From: Lewinella sp. IMCC34183
GTDB taxonomy: Bacteria > Bacteroidota > Bacteroidia > Chitinophagales > Saprospiraceae
Assembly: GCF_003390915.1 (NCBI RefSeq)
Contig: NZ_QMEM01000001.1
Span: 558,001 to 622,000, forward strand
Direction of reading: 5' to 3'
DNA length: 64,000 nt
The notes below the pieces were generated by a model that searched no databases, was not told where the DNA came from, and worked only from the letters and a program-made list of their open reading frames with translations. Positions 26,982 to 35,194 of the stretch are shown piece after piece. A program made the position numbers and the translations under genes. How positions within the stretch are numbered: position 1 is the first letter of the stretch; each line of letters starts with the position of its first letter.

Positions 26982-27782
26982 TCAGAGTATTTCGAGCAGT
27001 TCGCGCTTACTGTCGAGCAGCCGTCGGATATAGGGCAGGCGCTTGCGGGTATGTTCGTAGCCGACGTCGTGGAGATCACTCAGCCGGTTGAGGTTGAAGA
27101 TGTGGTAATCGTTGAGGTTGCTGGGTTCGAGCACCACGTCGCAGAGCTCGGCCGACGGCAAGGTATTTGCCATAATGGACAAATCAAAGCAGCGCCAGAC
27201 GATGCCGATCACGGTCTTGACGTCGGCGGGCTTCAGGCTTTCGTAGGGCATCAGATTGCTGCCGATGATGAAGTCCGTCTGGTTGAGCAGCGGCTTCACG
27301 GGCATATTCTCGATCACCCCGCCGTCCACGTACTGCGCCCCGTCGATCACCACCGGGCGAAACAGGAAGGGGATGCCACAGCTGGCCGCGACGAGCGTGT
27401 GCAGGGGTCCGCTGTCGTGACATTCGAGCTGCCCGGTGTTGAGATTGGTCACCCCGACGAAGAAGGGTTTTTGCAGCCCCGCGAAGCTGTTCTCGGGGAT
27501 GACGGTCGCCAGGCGCTCCTGCAGGTAGTCGCTGCTGGTGAGTCCGGCCAGCGGCATTCCCAGCTTGTAGAAGCGGAAAATGGAGGATTCCAGGGCGAAC
27601 GCCATCATATCGTCCGGGCTTACCCCGGCCGCGTACATGGCCCCGACCAGTGCGCCGGCACTGACCCCGACGACCTTATCGGGCTCGATGCCGGCCTCCG
27701 TCAGCGCGCGCAGCGCCCCGATGTGCGCCGCACCCCGCGCGCCGCCGCCCGACAGGGTGATACCAATGGTGAGCTTGTTCAT
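26982..27782 (-). CDS. Patatin-like phospholipase
   Basis: A 266-residue patatin-domain protein. It has an oxyanion-hole glycine run (LSGGGARGAAHIG), the Ser nucleophile in GVSAG and the catalytic Asp in VDGGV, so the Ser-Asp dyad is intact. Patatins hydrolyse acyl chains from phospholipids. No signal peptide is present, so it is probably cytoplasmic or at the inner face of the membrane. The ATG at 27782 puts the oxyanion loop at the usual distance from the N-terminus; an ATG five codons upstream is possible. It is 7 bp upstream of the GH3 gene, in one transcript. Confidence 0.88.
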   Translation of the reverse strand: MNKLTIGITLSGGGARGAAHIGALRALTEAGIEPDKVVGVSAGALVGAMYAAGVSPDDMMAFALESSIFRFYKLGMPLAGLTSSDYLQERLATVIPENSFAGLQKPFFVGVTNLNTGQLECHDSGPLHTLVAASCGIPFLFRPVVIDGAQYVDGGVIENMPVKPLLNQTDFIIGSNLMPYESLKPADVKTVIGIVWRCFDLSIMANTLPSAELCDVVLEPSNLNDYHIFNLNRLSDLHDVGYEHTRKRLPYIRRLLDSKRELLEIL

Positions 27783-27856
27783 CCCATACACAGACACCCG
27801 GTGCCCGCCCCGGGTTCAGCGACCAACCTTTCGTGGACGGTTACGTTGCAACCGAC

Positions 27857-28573
27857 ATGGAAAATCTACAGAAAAAGACCGCCTACGTGACCGGCGGCAG
27901 TAAGGGTATCGGTTACGGGATCGCCGAAAAGCTCCTCGAGCAGGGCGTAAACGTCATCATCACCAGCCGCACCCAGGACTCCGCCTCCCAGGCCGCCGAT
28001 CACCTCAATGAAAAGGGCTACCCGGGCCACTGCATCGGCACCGAGGCCGACGTCCGCAGCCTGCACAGCCAGCAGGACGCCGTGCGCCTCGCCACCGAAA
28101 CTTACGGAGGCCTCGACATCGTGATCGCCAACGCCGGCGTGGGCCACTTCGCCCCCATCCAGGAGATGACCTCCGAGCAATGGAGCGAGACGGTAGACAT
28201 CAACCTGACCGGCGTGTTCAACACCGTAAAAGCCTCCGTGGACGCCCTCATCGAAAGCAAGGGCTACCTGTTCACCATCGCCAGCCTGGCGGGCACCAAC
28301 TTCTTCGCCGGCGGCAGCGCCTACAACGCCAGCAAGTTCGGCCTGGTCGGATTCACCCAGGCGGTCATGCTCGACGTACGCAAACAGGAAGTAAAGGTGA
28401 CCACCATCATGCCCGGCTCCGTCGCTACCCACTTCAACGGCAACGAACCCGACGACAGCGACGCCTGGAAGATCCAGAGCGAAGACCTCGGTCAGCTCGT
28501 AGTCGACCTGCTGAAGATGCCCGCGCGTACCTTGCCCAGTAAGGTGGAGGTGAGGCCTGCGGTACCGAAGTAG
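27857..28573 (+). CDS. Short-chain dehydrogenase/reductase
   Basis: A 238-residue classical SDR with the complete signature set: TGGSKGIG cofactor loop, IANAGVG, catalytic Ser in TIASLAG and the Tyr/Lys pair in YNASK. Arg in TSRTQ after the second strand suggests NADP(H). The domain is compact, as in FabG-like reductases, but the linker DDSDAWKIQSEDLG and a shortened C-terminus point to the general SDR group rather than FabG itself. I chose the ATG at 27857 because it begins MENLQKKTAYVTGG, with the strand at the usual distance. It is transcribed away from the patatin gene. Confidence 0.88.
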   Translation: MENLQKKTAYVTGGSKGIGYGIAEKLLEQGVNVIITSRTQDSASQAADHLNEKGYPGHCIGTEADVRSLHSQQDAVRLATETYGGLDIVIANAGVGHFAPIQEMTSEQWSETVDINLTGVFNTVKASVDALIESKGYLFTIASLAGTNFFAGGSAYNASKFGLVGFTQAVMLDVRKQEVKVTTIMPGSVATHFNGNEPDDSDAWKIQSEDLGQLVVDLLKMPARTLPSKVEVRPAVPK

Positions 28574-28645
28574 TTCGGTAGTACTATAGTTCTGTAGTCG
28601 CGCACGTCTTCTGCGCGACTATAGAACTACCGAACTACAGAACTA
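28571..28645. terminator. Bidirectional hairpin built from TAGTTCTGTAGT repeats
   Basis: Arms 28587-28604 and 28612-28629 form an 18-bp stem (one mismatch, G-U compatible) with a 7-nt loop, flanked by further copies of the same word. It lies between two converging genes and overlaps the last bases of both. The sequence family is the same as the tract at 22155-22233. Confidence 0.65.
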
Positions 28646-29944
28646 ATCCCCTTCCCCCGTACCAATACTTTCACTCGGGTCAGCTACTTGCGTACGGCGC
28701 ACCACCTTATCGATGCGCGTAGCCAGTACCTGGTGGTCGTAGGCGGAGTTGCGGCCGAGTACGTTGGACATGAGGGCCACTAGGTAGCGGGTGCCGTCGG
28801 GTTGCTCGACGATCGCGACCGAGTTCATGTAGTTCATGCGGTTGCCCTTGTACTTGGCGCAGCTCGTACCGGGCTTACAGCCGTACAGGCTACCGGACTT
28901 AAAGTATACCCCCGCGCTGTCGAGGACCGGCGCGTGGGCGTAACGGATCCGGCGGTCGGTCATGTAAATCAGGCGTTTCAGTTCCAGGCTGGAGGGCGCG
29001 TCCACTACCCTGCCCGATTCCAGGGCGGTGAGCCAAACCATCAGGCCGCGCACGGTGCCGAGGCTGCCGCCCTTCGGAGGCACGATGGCGCTGGCCCCGC
29101 GGGTAAACATGGTGCCCAGCCGCCAGGCGTCGCCGTCGATGCCCATATCGCGGAGGGGACCGTTGACGATGTCTTCGCCCAGGTCGCGCAGGGTACCGCG
29201 ATCCGTGGTCTTGAAGTAGTCCATCATCTCGTCGTAGGTAAGGTCCGGGTACTTATCGCCAAATACCCGCATCAGCAGGGCTTCCCGCCAGACGATGCTG
29301 GCCGCGCCGTTGTTGCTGACGGAGAGCATGTGGTCTACCCACTGGTACAGATTGAATTCGTCGTTCTGGTCGACCCGCTTGCGGGCGTAGCGCTCGGTTT
29401 CGGCATCGTAGAGCGGGATGGTATGGTGGTCGTAGACGCCGAACGGTCCGGCCTTCACGACCTTTTTCTTCATCAGTGCCCAACGCTGCTGCACGCTGTC
29501 GGGGTACATATTCTGCAGTTCGCAGAAGAAGGCCGTGGCTACGGCGAGCTTGCCCACGCTGCCGGGTTGGTAGCCGGCGTTCGGATTGCGTTCCGCGTAC
29601 CGGTGGGGGCGACCCGGCGTCATGTCAAACACGGCGACGGAGTACGACGGGTGCATATTGGGAAAGATCTGTCCGATCTCCTCCTGCAGCTCGGGGTCCA
29701 CCTCGGGCAATTCCGTCACGGGGTCCGCCATGAGGTTGAGCCGTACGTATTCCAGGCTATGGCGGGCGCCGTACGGGAGCGTCCGGACGAGGGCCGCGCT
29801 GTCCATATTGGTCAGCCGCAGCAGGCGGGCGATGCCCGTATTCGCGTACCCGTCTATCGGGTAGCCGGCGACGGGCGGTGAGGGATACACGACGGCCACC
29901 AGGACGCCGAGAAATAAGAGTGTACGTAAGGTGCTGAGAGTCAT
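28643..29944 (-). CDS. Exported serine hydrolase, class A beta-lactamase/DD-peptidase fold
   Basis: The ATG at 29944 yields 433 residues with an export signal (LLFLGVLVAVVYPSPPVAG). The three motifs of penicillin-recognising enzymes are present: Ser129-x-x-Lys132 (PGSVGK), Ser210-Asn211-Asn212 (VSNNGAAS), and Lys349-Ser350-Gly351 (FKSGS). A class A Glu166-like residue is not evident. The roughly 85 residues before the SxxK domain are unusual for a simple beta-lactamase, which is normally about 290 residues. A peptidase or esterase role is as likely as beta-lactam resistance. It is 79 bp downstream of the MFS pump gene on the same strand and may be read from the same promoter. Confidence 0.75.
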   Translation of the reverse strand: MTLSTLRTLLFLGVLVAVVYPSPPVAGYPIDGYANTGIARLLRLTNMDSAALVRTLPYGARHSLEYVRLNLMADPVTELPEVDPELQEEIGQIFPNMHPSYSVAVFDMTPGRPHRYAERNPNAGYQPGSVGKLAVATAFFCELQNMYPDSVQQRWALMKKKVVKAGPFGVYDHHTIPLYDAETERYARKRVDQNDEFNLYQWVDHMLSVSNNGAASIVWREALLMRVFGDKYPDLTYDEMMDYFKTTDRGTLRDLGEDIVNGPLRDMGIDGDAWRLGTMFTRGASAIVPPKGGSLGTVRGLMVWLTALESGRVVDAPSSLELKRLIYMTDRRIRYAHAPVLDSAGVYFKSGSLYGCKPGTSCAKYKGNRMNYMNSVAIVEQPDGTRYLVALMSNVLGRNSAYDHQVLATRIDKVVRRTQVADPSESIGTGEGD

Positions 29945-30023
29945 CGGTACTATAACGTGGCTTTGCCTTACCGCGGTGCCCCGTTCAATGTTCGGGCGCG
30001 GACGCGGGTGCGGGGAGTTCCCG

Positions 30024-31586
30024 CTAATGCAAAGATACGGGTCCGGTAGCCCCGGCACCCTTCACCCGACGAATGAACAGAACCAACGGAATACACAGCA
30101 GGAAAAAGGCCCCGAGCACCTGGAATACGTCGGTGTAGGTCACCAGTGCCGCCTGCTGACTGAGCATGCCGCTGAGTACCCGGTAGGCCTGCTGGGTGGC
30201 TTCCACCGCGTTGGTCCCGGAAGCGGCGAGCCGATTGGCAATGCCGTGGACCTGATTCATCACGTTTGGGTCGTTCACGCTGAGGTGGCTTCCGAGCAGG
30301 GCCCGGTTGTAGACCGTGCGGTTGCCGAGGTAGGTGGCCAGCACCGCGATCCCAAAGGAGCCGCCGAGCTGCCGCAGCATGTTGTTGATGCCGGTGGACT
30401 GCGGGATGTCACGCCCCTTCAATCCCTGCAGCGACAAAAAGGTCAGCGGCAGGAACAGGAAGCCCAACCCCAGCCCGCGCACCAGCAGCGGCCAGAAGAA
30501 GTCGGCCTGGGAAGTCTCCGGCGTGATGATGCCGGCCATCATGAACGTAAAGACCGCAAAGAGCGCGAAGCCCAGGGGGATCAGGTACTTGGGCGATACC
30601 CCCGCCGCGATAAGCCGCCCCACAAGGGGCATCATGAATCCCCCGAGCAGGGCCCCGGGAATCAGCAGTTCACCGGTCTGCGTAGCCGTATACCCCAGGA
30701 TCTGCTGGGCGAAGATGGGGAAGATGAACACCGACCCAAACAACCCGAAGCCCATGATGAAGGAGAGGAAGGTGCCCACCGCCACGTTGCGGTAGCGGAG
30801 CACCCGCAGGTCGACAATGGGCTGCTCCGTCCGCAGCATCCGGACGATAAAGCCGATGATCCCGGCGGCGGCCAGGGCACTCATGGCCAGGATGAAGGCA
30901 GACTGGAACCAGTCTTCCTCCCTCCCCTTTTCGAGTACCAGCTGCAAGGAACCCACGCCCAGCACCAGCAGGCCGATCCCGAGCCAGTCGGTAGAACGCC
31001 GCCCCGCCGAGGCCGTGCGCGGCCGTTCCCGCACGAAGGTGTAGGCCAGCAGAGCGGCTACGGTACCGACCGGCAGGTTGATGAAGAAGATCCAGTGCCA
31101 GGAAAGGTTATCGACGATGTAGCCGCCCAGGGTCGGACCGATCGTCGGCCCGATGATCACCCCCATACCGAAGAGCCCGTTGGCCAGGCCGAGTTCTTCC
31201 TCCGGAAAACTCTCCACCAGGATAGTCTGGGAGGTGGTCAGCAGGGCCCCGCCCGCCATGCCCTGCAGGAAGCGGAAGGCAACGAGCTCCCAGATACCGG
31301 TCGACAGTCCGCAGAACACCGACGCAATTGTAAAGACCACCACCGACCCGATGAAGTACGCCCGCCGGCCGAGGCGGTCCGAGAGGAAGCCCGCCATCGG
31401 GATGATGATCACGTTCGCGATCGCGTAGGCCGCCACCACCCAGCTGACCTCGTTGAGGGTGGCACCGAGATTGCCCATCATGTCGGTAAGGGCCACGTTG
31501 ACGATGGATACGTCGATCAGCTCCAGCATGGAGCAGAGGATGACGGTGGCCGTGATGAGCCACTTGCGGATGCCGGTCTCTACCAT
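30024..31586 (-). CDS. DHA2-family (EmrB/QacA) multidrug efflux permease
   Basis: A 520-residue major facilitator with about 14 hydrophobic segments. Motif A is FLSDRLGRR between segments 2 and 3. The DHA2 signature appears as LIDVSIVNVAL in segment 1 and GPTIGPTLGG (motif C) in segment 5. EmrB-type proteins export drugs or lipophilic acids by proton antiport, through an EmrA/TolC conduit. All three partners are here: the membrane-fusion gene is 3 bp upstream and a TolC gene lies before that. The substrate is unknown. Confidence 0.9.
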   Translation of the reverse strand: MVETGIRKWLITATVILCSMLELIDVSIVNVALTDMMGNLGATLNEVSWVVAAYAIANVIIIPMAGFLSDRLGRRAYFIGSVVVFTIASVFCGLSTGIWELVAFRFLQGMAGGALLTTSQTILVESFPEEELGLANGLFGMGVIIGPTIGPTLGGYIVDNLSWHWIFFINLPVGTVAALLAYTFVRERPRTASAGRRSTDWLGIGLLVLGVGSLQLVLEKGREEDWFQSAFILAMSALAAAGIIGFIVRMLRTEQPIVDLRVLRYRNVAVGTFLSFIMGFGLFGSVFIFPIFAQQILGYTATQTGELLIPGALLGGFMMPLVGRLIAAGVSPKYLIPLGFALFAVFTFMMAGIITPETSQADFFWPLLVRGLGLGFLFLPLTFLSLQGLKGRDIPQSTGINNMLRQLGGSFGIAVLATYLGNRTVYNRALLGSHLSVNDPNVMNQVHGIANRLAASGTNAVEATQQAYRVLSGMLSQQAALVTYTDVFQVLGAFFLLCIPLVLFIRRVKGAGATGPVSLH

Positions 31587-31589
31587 GGC

Positions 31590-32666
31590 TTACTGGATGG
31601 GGACGCTCACCTCCACGTTCATGCCGGCTTCGAGGTGGTAATCGGGCGGAACGGATTCGGTGAGTGCGATCTTGACGGGGACGCGCTGTACCACCTTGAC
31701 GAAGTTGCCGGTGGCATTGTCGGGGGGCAGGAGGCTGAACTGGGCGCCGGTAGCCGGGGACACCGAAACCACCTTCCCCCGGAACTCATGCCCCGGGTAG
31801 GCGTCGACGGAAAAGGTCACCGGCTGGTCCACGTGGATGCTCTCCAGCTGGGTTTCCTTGAAGTTGGCCATGACCCACATGTCTTCCCCCACCAGCGAGG
31901 TAAGTGGCTGTCCGGCCTGGACGAACTGTCCGGTCCGGGTCCGGGACTCCGCCAGGCGGCCGGCGGCCGGGGCCAGGATAGTGGTGTAGCTGAGGGTGAG
32001 CCGGGCGTTGTCCAGCTCGGCCTGCCGCAGGGCCACCTGGGCCTCGGCGGCCCGGATCTGGCTGCCGGCCGAGCCGACCTGGGTGCGGCCCACCCGATAC
32101 TGGGCCTGGGCCGCCTGGTACTGGGCCTCGGCGCTGCGGGCGGTGGCCTGGGTGGCATCAAAGGTGGCGCGAGTAATTACGTCCGCGTCGACGAGGTTCT
32201 GCGCCCGCTTGAGGTCCTGTCGGGCCTTTTCGTAGCTGGCCCGGGCGGCATCGATGTTGGCGTTGCTCACGTCCAGTCCGGTGGAACTGGTCCCGGAGTT
32301 GCGGCGGGCCAGGTCGACACCCGCCTCGGCGCTGCGCAGGGCGGCCTCGGCCGATGCCACGCGCAGCGCAAAGTCCTCCGGCGCGATGGTGTACAGCGTG
32401 TCCCCGGCCGCTACCCGCTGGTAGTCGGTCACGTACGATTTCGCGATGCGGCCGGATACCTGGGGGGCGATCTGGTACACGTCGGCGGACAACTGCGCGT
32501 TGTCGGTGGTTTCGTGGTGCATGGCGTACAGGATGTAGCGGACACCGAAATAGCCGCCAATAGCCAGCCCGAGACCGAGCAGGACAAAGCGAACGATGCG
32601 GCCGGTACGGTGGGCCTGATCGGGTTCCGCGGGGGGTGCGGCTACCAGTACTTCGGGTGGGTTCAT
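31590..32666 (-). CDS. HlyD/EmrA-type membrane fusion protein
   Basis: A 358-residue periplasmic adaptor: an N-terminal cytoplasmic segment, one transmembrane helix (about 29-48), a beta-lipoyl half (SGRIAKSYVTDYQRVAAGDTL), a long alpha-hairpin of alanine-rich coiled coil, the second lipoyl half (ILAPAAGRLAESRTRTGQ) and a beta-barrel. It links the MFS permease to TolC across the periplasm. It lies between tolC (12 bp) and the permease (3 bp), as in emrAB operons. Confidence 0.9.
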   Translation of the reverse strand: MNPPEVLVAAPPAEPDQAHRTGRIVRFVLLGLGLAIGGYFGVRYILYAMHHETTDNAQLSADVYQIAPQVSGRIAKSYVTDYQRVAAGDTLYTIAPEDFALRVASAEAALRSAEAGVDLARRNSGTSSTGLDVSNANIDAARASYEKARQDLKRAQNLVDADVITRATFDATQATARSAEAQYQAAQAQYRVGRTQVGSAGSQIRAAEAQVALRQAELDNARLTLSYTTILAPAAGRLAESRTRTGQFVQAGQPLTSLVGEDMWVMANFKETQLESIHVDQPVTFSVDAYPGHEFRGKVVSVSPATGAQFSLLPPDNATGNFVKVVQRVPVKIALTESVPPDYHLEAGMNVEVSVPIQ

Positions 32667-32678
32667 GGGGATGGGATA

Positions 32679-33968
32679 TTAGTAGAGTGGCAGACCGAGG
32701 GCCTGCTTGAGGAGGTAAGTATCCAGGGTGTAGTCAAAAATGGTCCGCAGCTGGTTGATCTCGGCTTCGGATACGGCCACTTCCGAGGCCAGGAGGTCCA
32801 GGTTGGTGATGACGCCGTTAGCGTACTTCAGCCGGGCCAGCTCGGCGGCTTCCGAAGCCTGACGCACCTGCAGCCGTGACCGTTCGATCTTGTCGTAGGC
32901 GGTGTTCAGGCGGTCGGTGGCCTGCCTGACTTCCGAGCCGATCGTTGCTTCCGTATTAGCCCGGGCGTACCCCGCCGCCTCCCGGCTGGCGCGGGCCTCC
33001 GCCAGGGCGTAGCGGTTGCGATAACCGGTAAAGATGGGCACCGTCAGCCGTGCGCCGGCCACGTAGTTGGGGAGTATGGCGCGGGTATCGGGAAGGATCT
33101 GATTCTTGAGGCCCGCCTGCACATCGGCCACCACCGTGGGCTTGAAGGCCTCCCCGGCGAGGACCTCCTGCAGGGCGGCTCCGCGTTCGCGCAAGCGGGC
33201 GAGCTGCAGTTCGGGGCGGTCTCCCTGCGCCACGGGCAGCTGCTCACGCCGGGTGGTGTCCACCCACTCGTGCACGAGGGCGGTCCGGTCCAGGTCCGGC
33301 TGGCCGGTGAGCCGTTCCAGTTCGATGTAGGCCGCGCGCAGTTGGGTTTCTAGATCCGACCGCTGATTTTCGGCGGCGGAGATGCGTACTTCGGTCGACA
33401 GCACTTCGTAGGCCGTCGCCTCCCCGTTATCGCGCAGCTTCTCGGTCTGCTCCAGGTTCAGGCGCAATGCACCGAGCTGCCGGTCCTGTACGGCGATGGC
33501 CTCCTGCAGGAAGTGGGCCTGGTAGAAGTACTGGATGGTCTGCAGGGCAAGCGACTGCCGCTGCACCTCCCCCGATGTCTCACTGAGGGCCTTGCGGTTT
33601 TCCGCCAGATCGATGCCGGTCTGCGCCCGGCCGAAGTCGAACAGCGTATAGGACACGTCGACGGCAGCGTTGTAGGTGTCCGGTGCCAGAAACGACGAGC
33701 GGATCATCTCTCCCCCGGTGGGGAATTCCACGTAGCCCGTGGGGGCGAGGTGGCTGTAGCTGGCCATTCCGGTCGCCTGTGGGTACTTGGCCGCCCGGGC
33801 CGCTCCGGTAGCGGCAATGGCCGCTTCGGTCTCGGCCCGGTTTTGCTGCAGCAGGGGGTGGTGCTCCAGCGTAAGCGCGATGGCCTGCTGCAGGTCCAGG
33901 GCGCCGGACTGTGCCGCCAGTCCCGCGGAGAGCGGGAGTACGAGCAGCAGGGGAATAAGGTATTTCAT
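32679..33968 (-). CDS. TolC-family outer-membrane efflux protein
   Basis: This 429-residue protein has a signal peptide (YLIPLLLVLPLSAGLAAQ) and two OEP repeats that form the trimeric outer-membrane channel with its periplasmic alpha-barrel. The first repeat begins LDLQQAIALTLEHHP, and a second-half coiled coil reads LQVRQASEAAELARLKYANG. The ATG at 33968 is chosen because it opens the signal peptide; upstream in-frame sequence is GC-rich and unlike coding sequence. It is the first gene of the tolC-emrA-emrB transcript and has an exact TACCTTTG element upstream. Confidence 0.88.
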   Translation of the reverse strand: MKYLIPLLLVLPLSAGLAAQSGALDLQQAIALTLEHHPLLQQNRAETEAAIAATGAARAAKYPQATGMASYSHLAPTGYVEFPTGGEMIRSSFLAPDTYNAAVDVSYTLFDFGRAQTGIDLAENRKALSETSGEVQRQSLALQTIQYFYQAHFLQEAIAVQDRQLGALRLNLEQTEKLRDNGEATAYEVLSTEVRISAAENQRSDLETQLRAAYIELERLTGQPDLDRTALVHEWVDTTRREQLPVAQGDRPELQLARLRERGAALQEVLAGEAFKPTVVADVQAGLKNQILPDTRAILPNYVAGARLTVPIFTGYRNRYALAEARASREAAGYARANTEATIGSEVRQATDRLNTAYDKIERSRLQVRQASEAAELARLKYANGVITNLDLLASEVAVSEAEINQLRTIFDYTLDTYLLKQALGLPLY

Positions 33969-34060
33969 AGTTCTCAGTTGGCGGGGCCGCGGGTGCCGGG
34001 CGCGTGCCGGACCGGCGGCGGGGTGGCATCCACCGAGAGGCATCCCCCGGTTTGGTCCCG

Positions 34061-34068
34061 CAAAGGTA
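34061..34068 (-). promoter_or_regulatory. Bacteroidota -7 element for the tolC-emrAB operon
   Basis: The minus strand reads TACCTTTG, an exact match to TAnnTTTG, 93 bp before the tolC start and in the 147-bp gap after the AraC-type regulator. The efflux operon therefore probably has its own promoter, a plausible target for the regulator. Confidence 0.55.
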
Positions 34069-34115
34069 TTTCCAACCGATAGGGCTAAATAGCCGCATAG
34101 GACGTAAAATCAGTC

Positions 34116-35096
34116 CTATCCGTCTAGGGCATACCGTTTAGGTGTCAGCCCGTAGTAGCGTTTGAAGAGCCGGCTGAAGTGGCTGAGGTTCGTAAAGCCC
34201 AGGGCGTAGCCGACGTCCGCCACGGAATGGCCGCCCGGGCGGAGCAGGGCCGCTGCCTCGGCCATGCGGGCGCGCTGAAAGTGGGCGTAGATGGTTTCGC
34301 CGAACACCTGCTTGAAGAGCGCCTTCATCCGGGTTTCGCTGAGCTGGAATTCCCGCGCCAGCTCCGGTAATACGGGCGGCTGGCTGAGGTCGCGCAGTAT
34401 GCGCGCCCTCAGCTGGAACAGGTTGTCCAGGTCCGTATTGGCAACCGGACGGGGCGGGTGAGGTTCCCGGAGCGCCAGCTGGTGCAGTACCTCGTACAGC
34501 AGTTCCTCCACCCGGATGCGGAGGTAGAAGTTTCCCAGTACGTCACGGTCGTCGGTTTCGGACAGGTGGGTGAGCAGCCGCGTGGCCTCCGGCGTGATGG
34601 ACTCGTGGTAGAGAAAGCTGGCCGTCGGGTCTGTCAGCGTTCGCAAGAGTTCACTACCCGGACCGGGGTGAAGCAGCCGCCGTAACTCCCGGAACCCAAC
34701 GGCGGCCACGCCGATGAAGATGTCGGTGTCGGCCGGAAACAGGATGTCGGCCACCAGGTCGCCGGAGCCCACCTCCATGCCCATGGTGTATCGGTGCTGG
34801 TACGTTATAGAGGCGGTCCGCAGTACGGCCTCCGGACCGGCGGTGGTATAAAAGATGAAGGAAACGATGCCGTGCTGTTCCTGCGGCGCCTGTCGGCGCA
34901 GCCGCAAGGGCTCGCGCAGCCGGTAATGGTGGATAGTGAAGCGAAAATCTTCCGTGAAGGTCAGGCTGCGCAGCCAGCCCTCCCCCATCTCCGGCGGCAG
35001 CTGCAAGCGATTACCGACGGGCCGGAGGCCGAAGGTTTGGCTGAAGGATTCCAGGAAATTAAATCCGGGGGCCGGGGTGAAGGTGAATTCCAGCAT
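34116..35096 (-). CDS. AraC-family transcriptional regulator
   Basis: A 326-residue protein with a non-conserved N-terminal sensing part (about 1-215) and a C-terminal AraC DNA-binding domain of two helix-turn-helix units (about 230-326), including SVADVGYALGFTNLSHFSRLFKRYYGLTPKRY, given here as positions about 293-322. The N-terminal part resembles the effector region of PchR-like regulators rather than AraC itself, though I cannot assign the ligand. Placed directly upstream of the TolC/EmrAB-type operon on the same strand, it is the obvious candidate regulator. I prefer the ATG at 35096; 11 further residues are possible from 35129. Confidence 0.85.
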   Translation of the reverse strand: MLEFTFTPAPGFNFLESFSQTFGLRPVGNRLQLPPEMGEGWLRSLTFTEDFRFTIHHYRLREPLRLRRQAPQEQHGIVSFIFYTTAGPEAVLRTASITYQHRYTMGMEVGSGDLVADILFPADTDIFIGVAAVGFRELRRLLHPGPGSELLRTLTDPTASFLYHESITPEATRLLTHLSETDDRDVLGNFYLRIRVEELLYEVLHQLALREPHPPRPVANTDLDNLFQLRARILRDLSQPPVLPELAREFQLSETRMKALFKQVFGETIYAHFQRARMAEAAALLRPGGHSVADVGYALGFTNLSHFSRLFKRYYGLTPKRYALDG

Positions 35097-35168
35097 GGCG
35101 AACAAGGTACGCCATGCCAGGTCCGGCAACGGTAACCGCGACCGGGCGCGCGGATGGGTAAATATCCG

Positions 35169-35176
35169 TACCTTTG
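35169..35176 (+). promoter_or_regulatory. Bacteroidota -7 element for ahcY
   Basis: TACCTTTG, an exact match to TAnnTTTG, is 18 bp before the ahcY ATG. The same octamer and spacing class occur before miaB. It rules out a TTG start at 35174, which lies inside the element. Confidence 0.6.
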
Positions 35177-35194
35177 CGCGCTAAAACGAACGTT

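Noticed and set aside
29931..32879. 982-codon plus-strand frame opposite the efflux operon
   Set aside because: It lies fully antisense to three genes with clear motifs (serine hydrolase, MFS, HlyD), and GC-rich DNA readily keeps antisense frames open.
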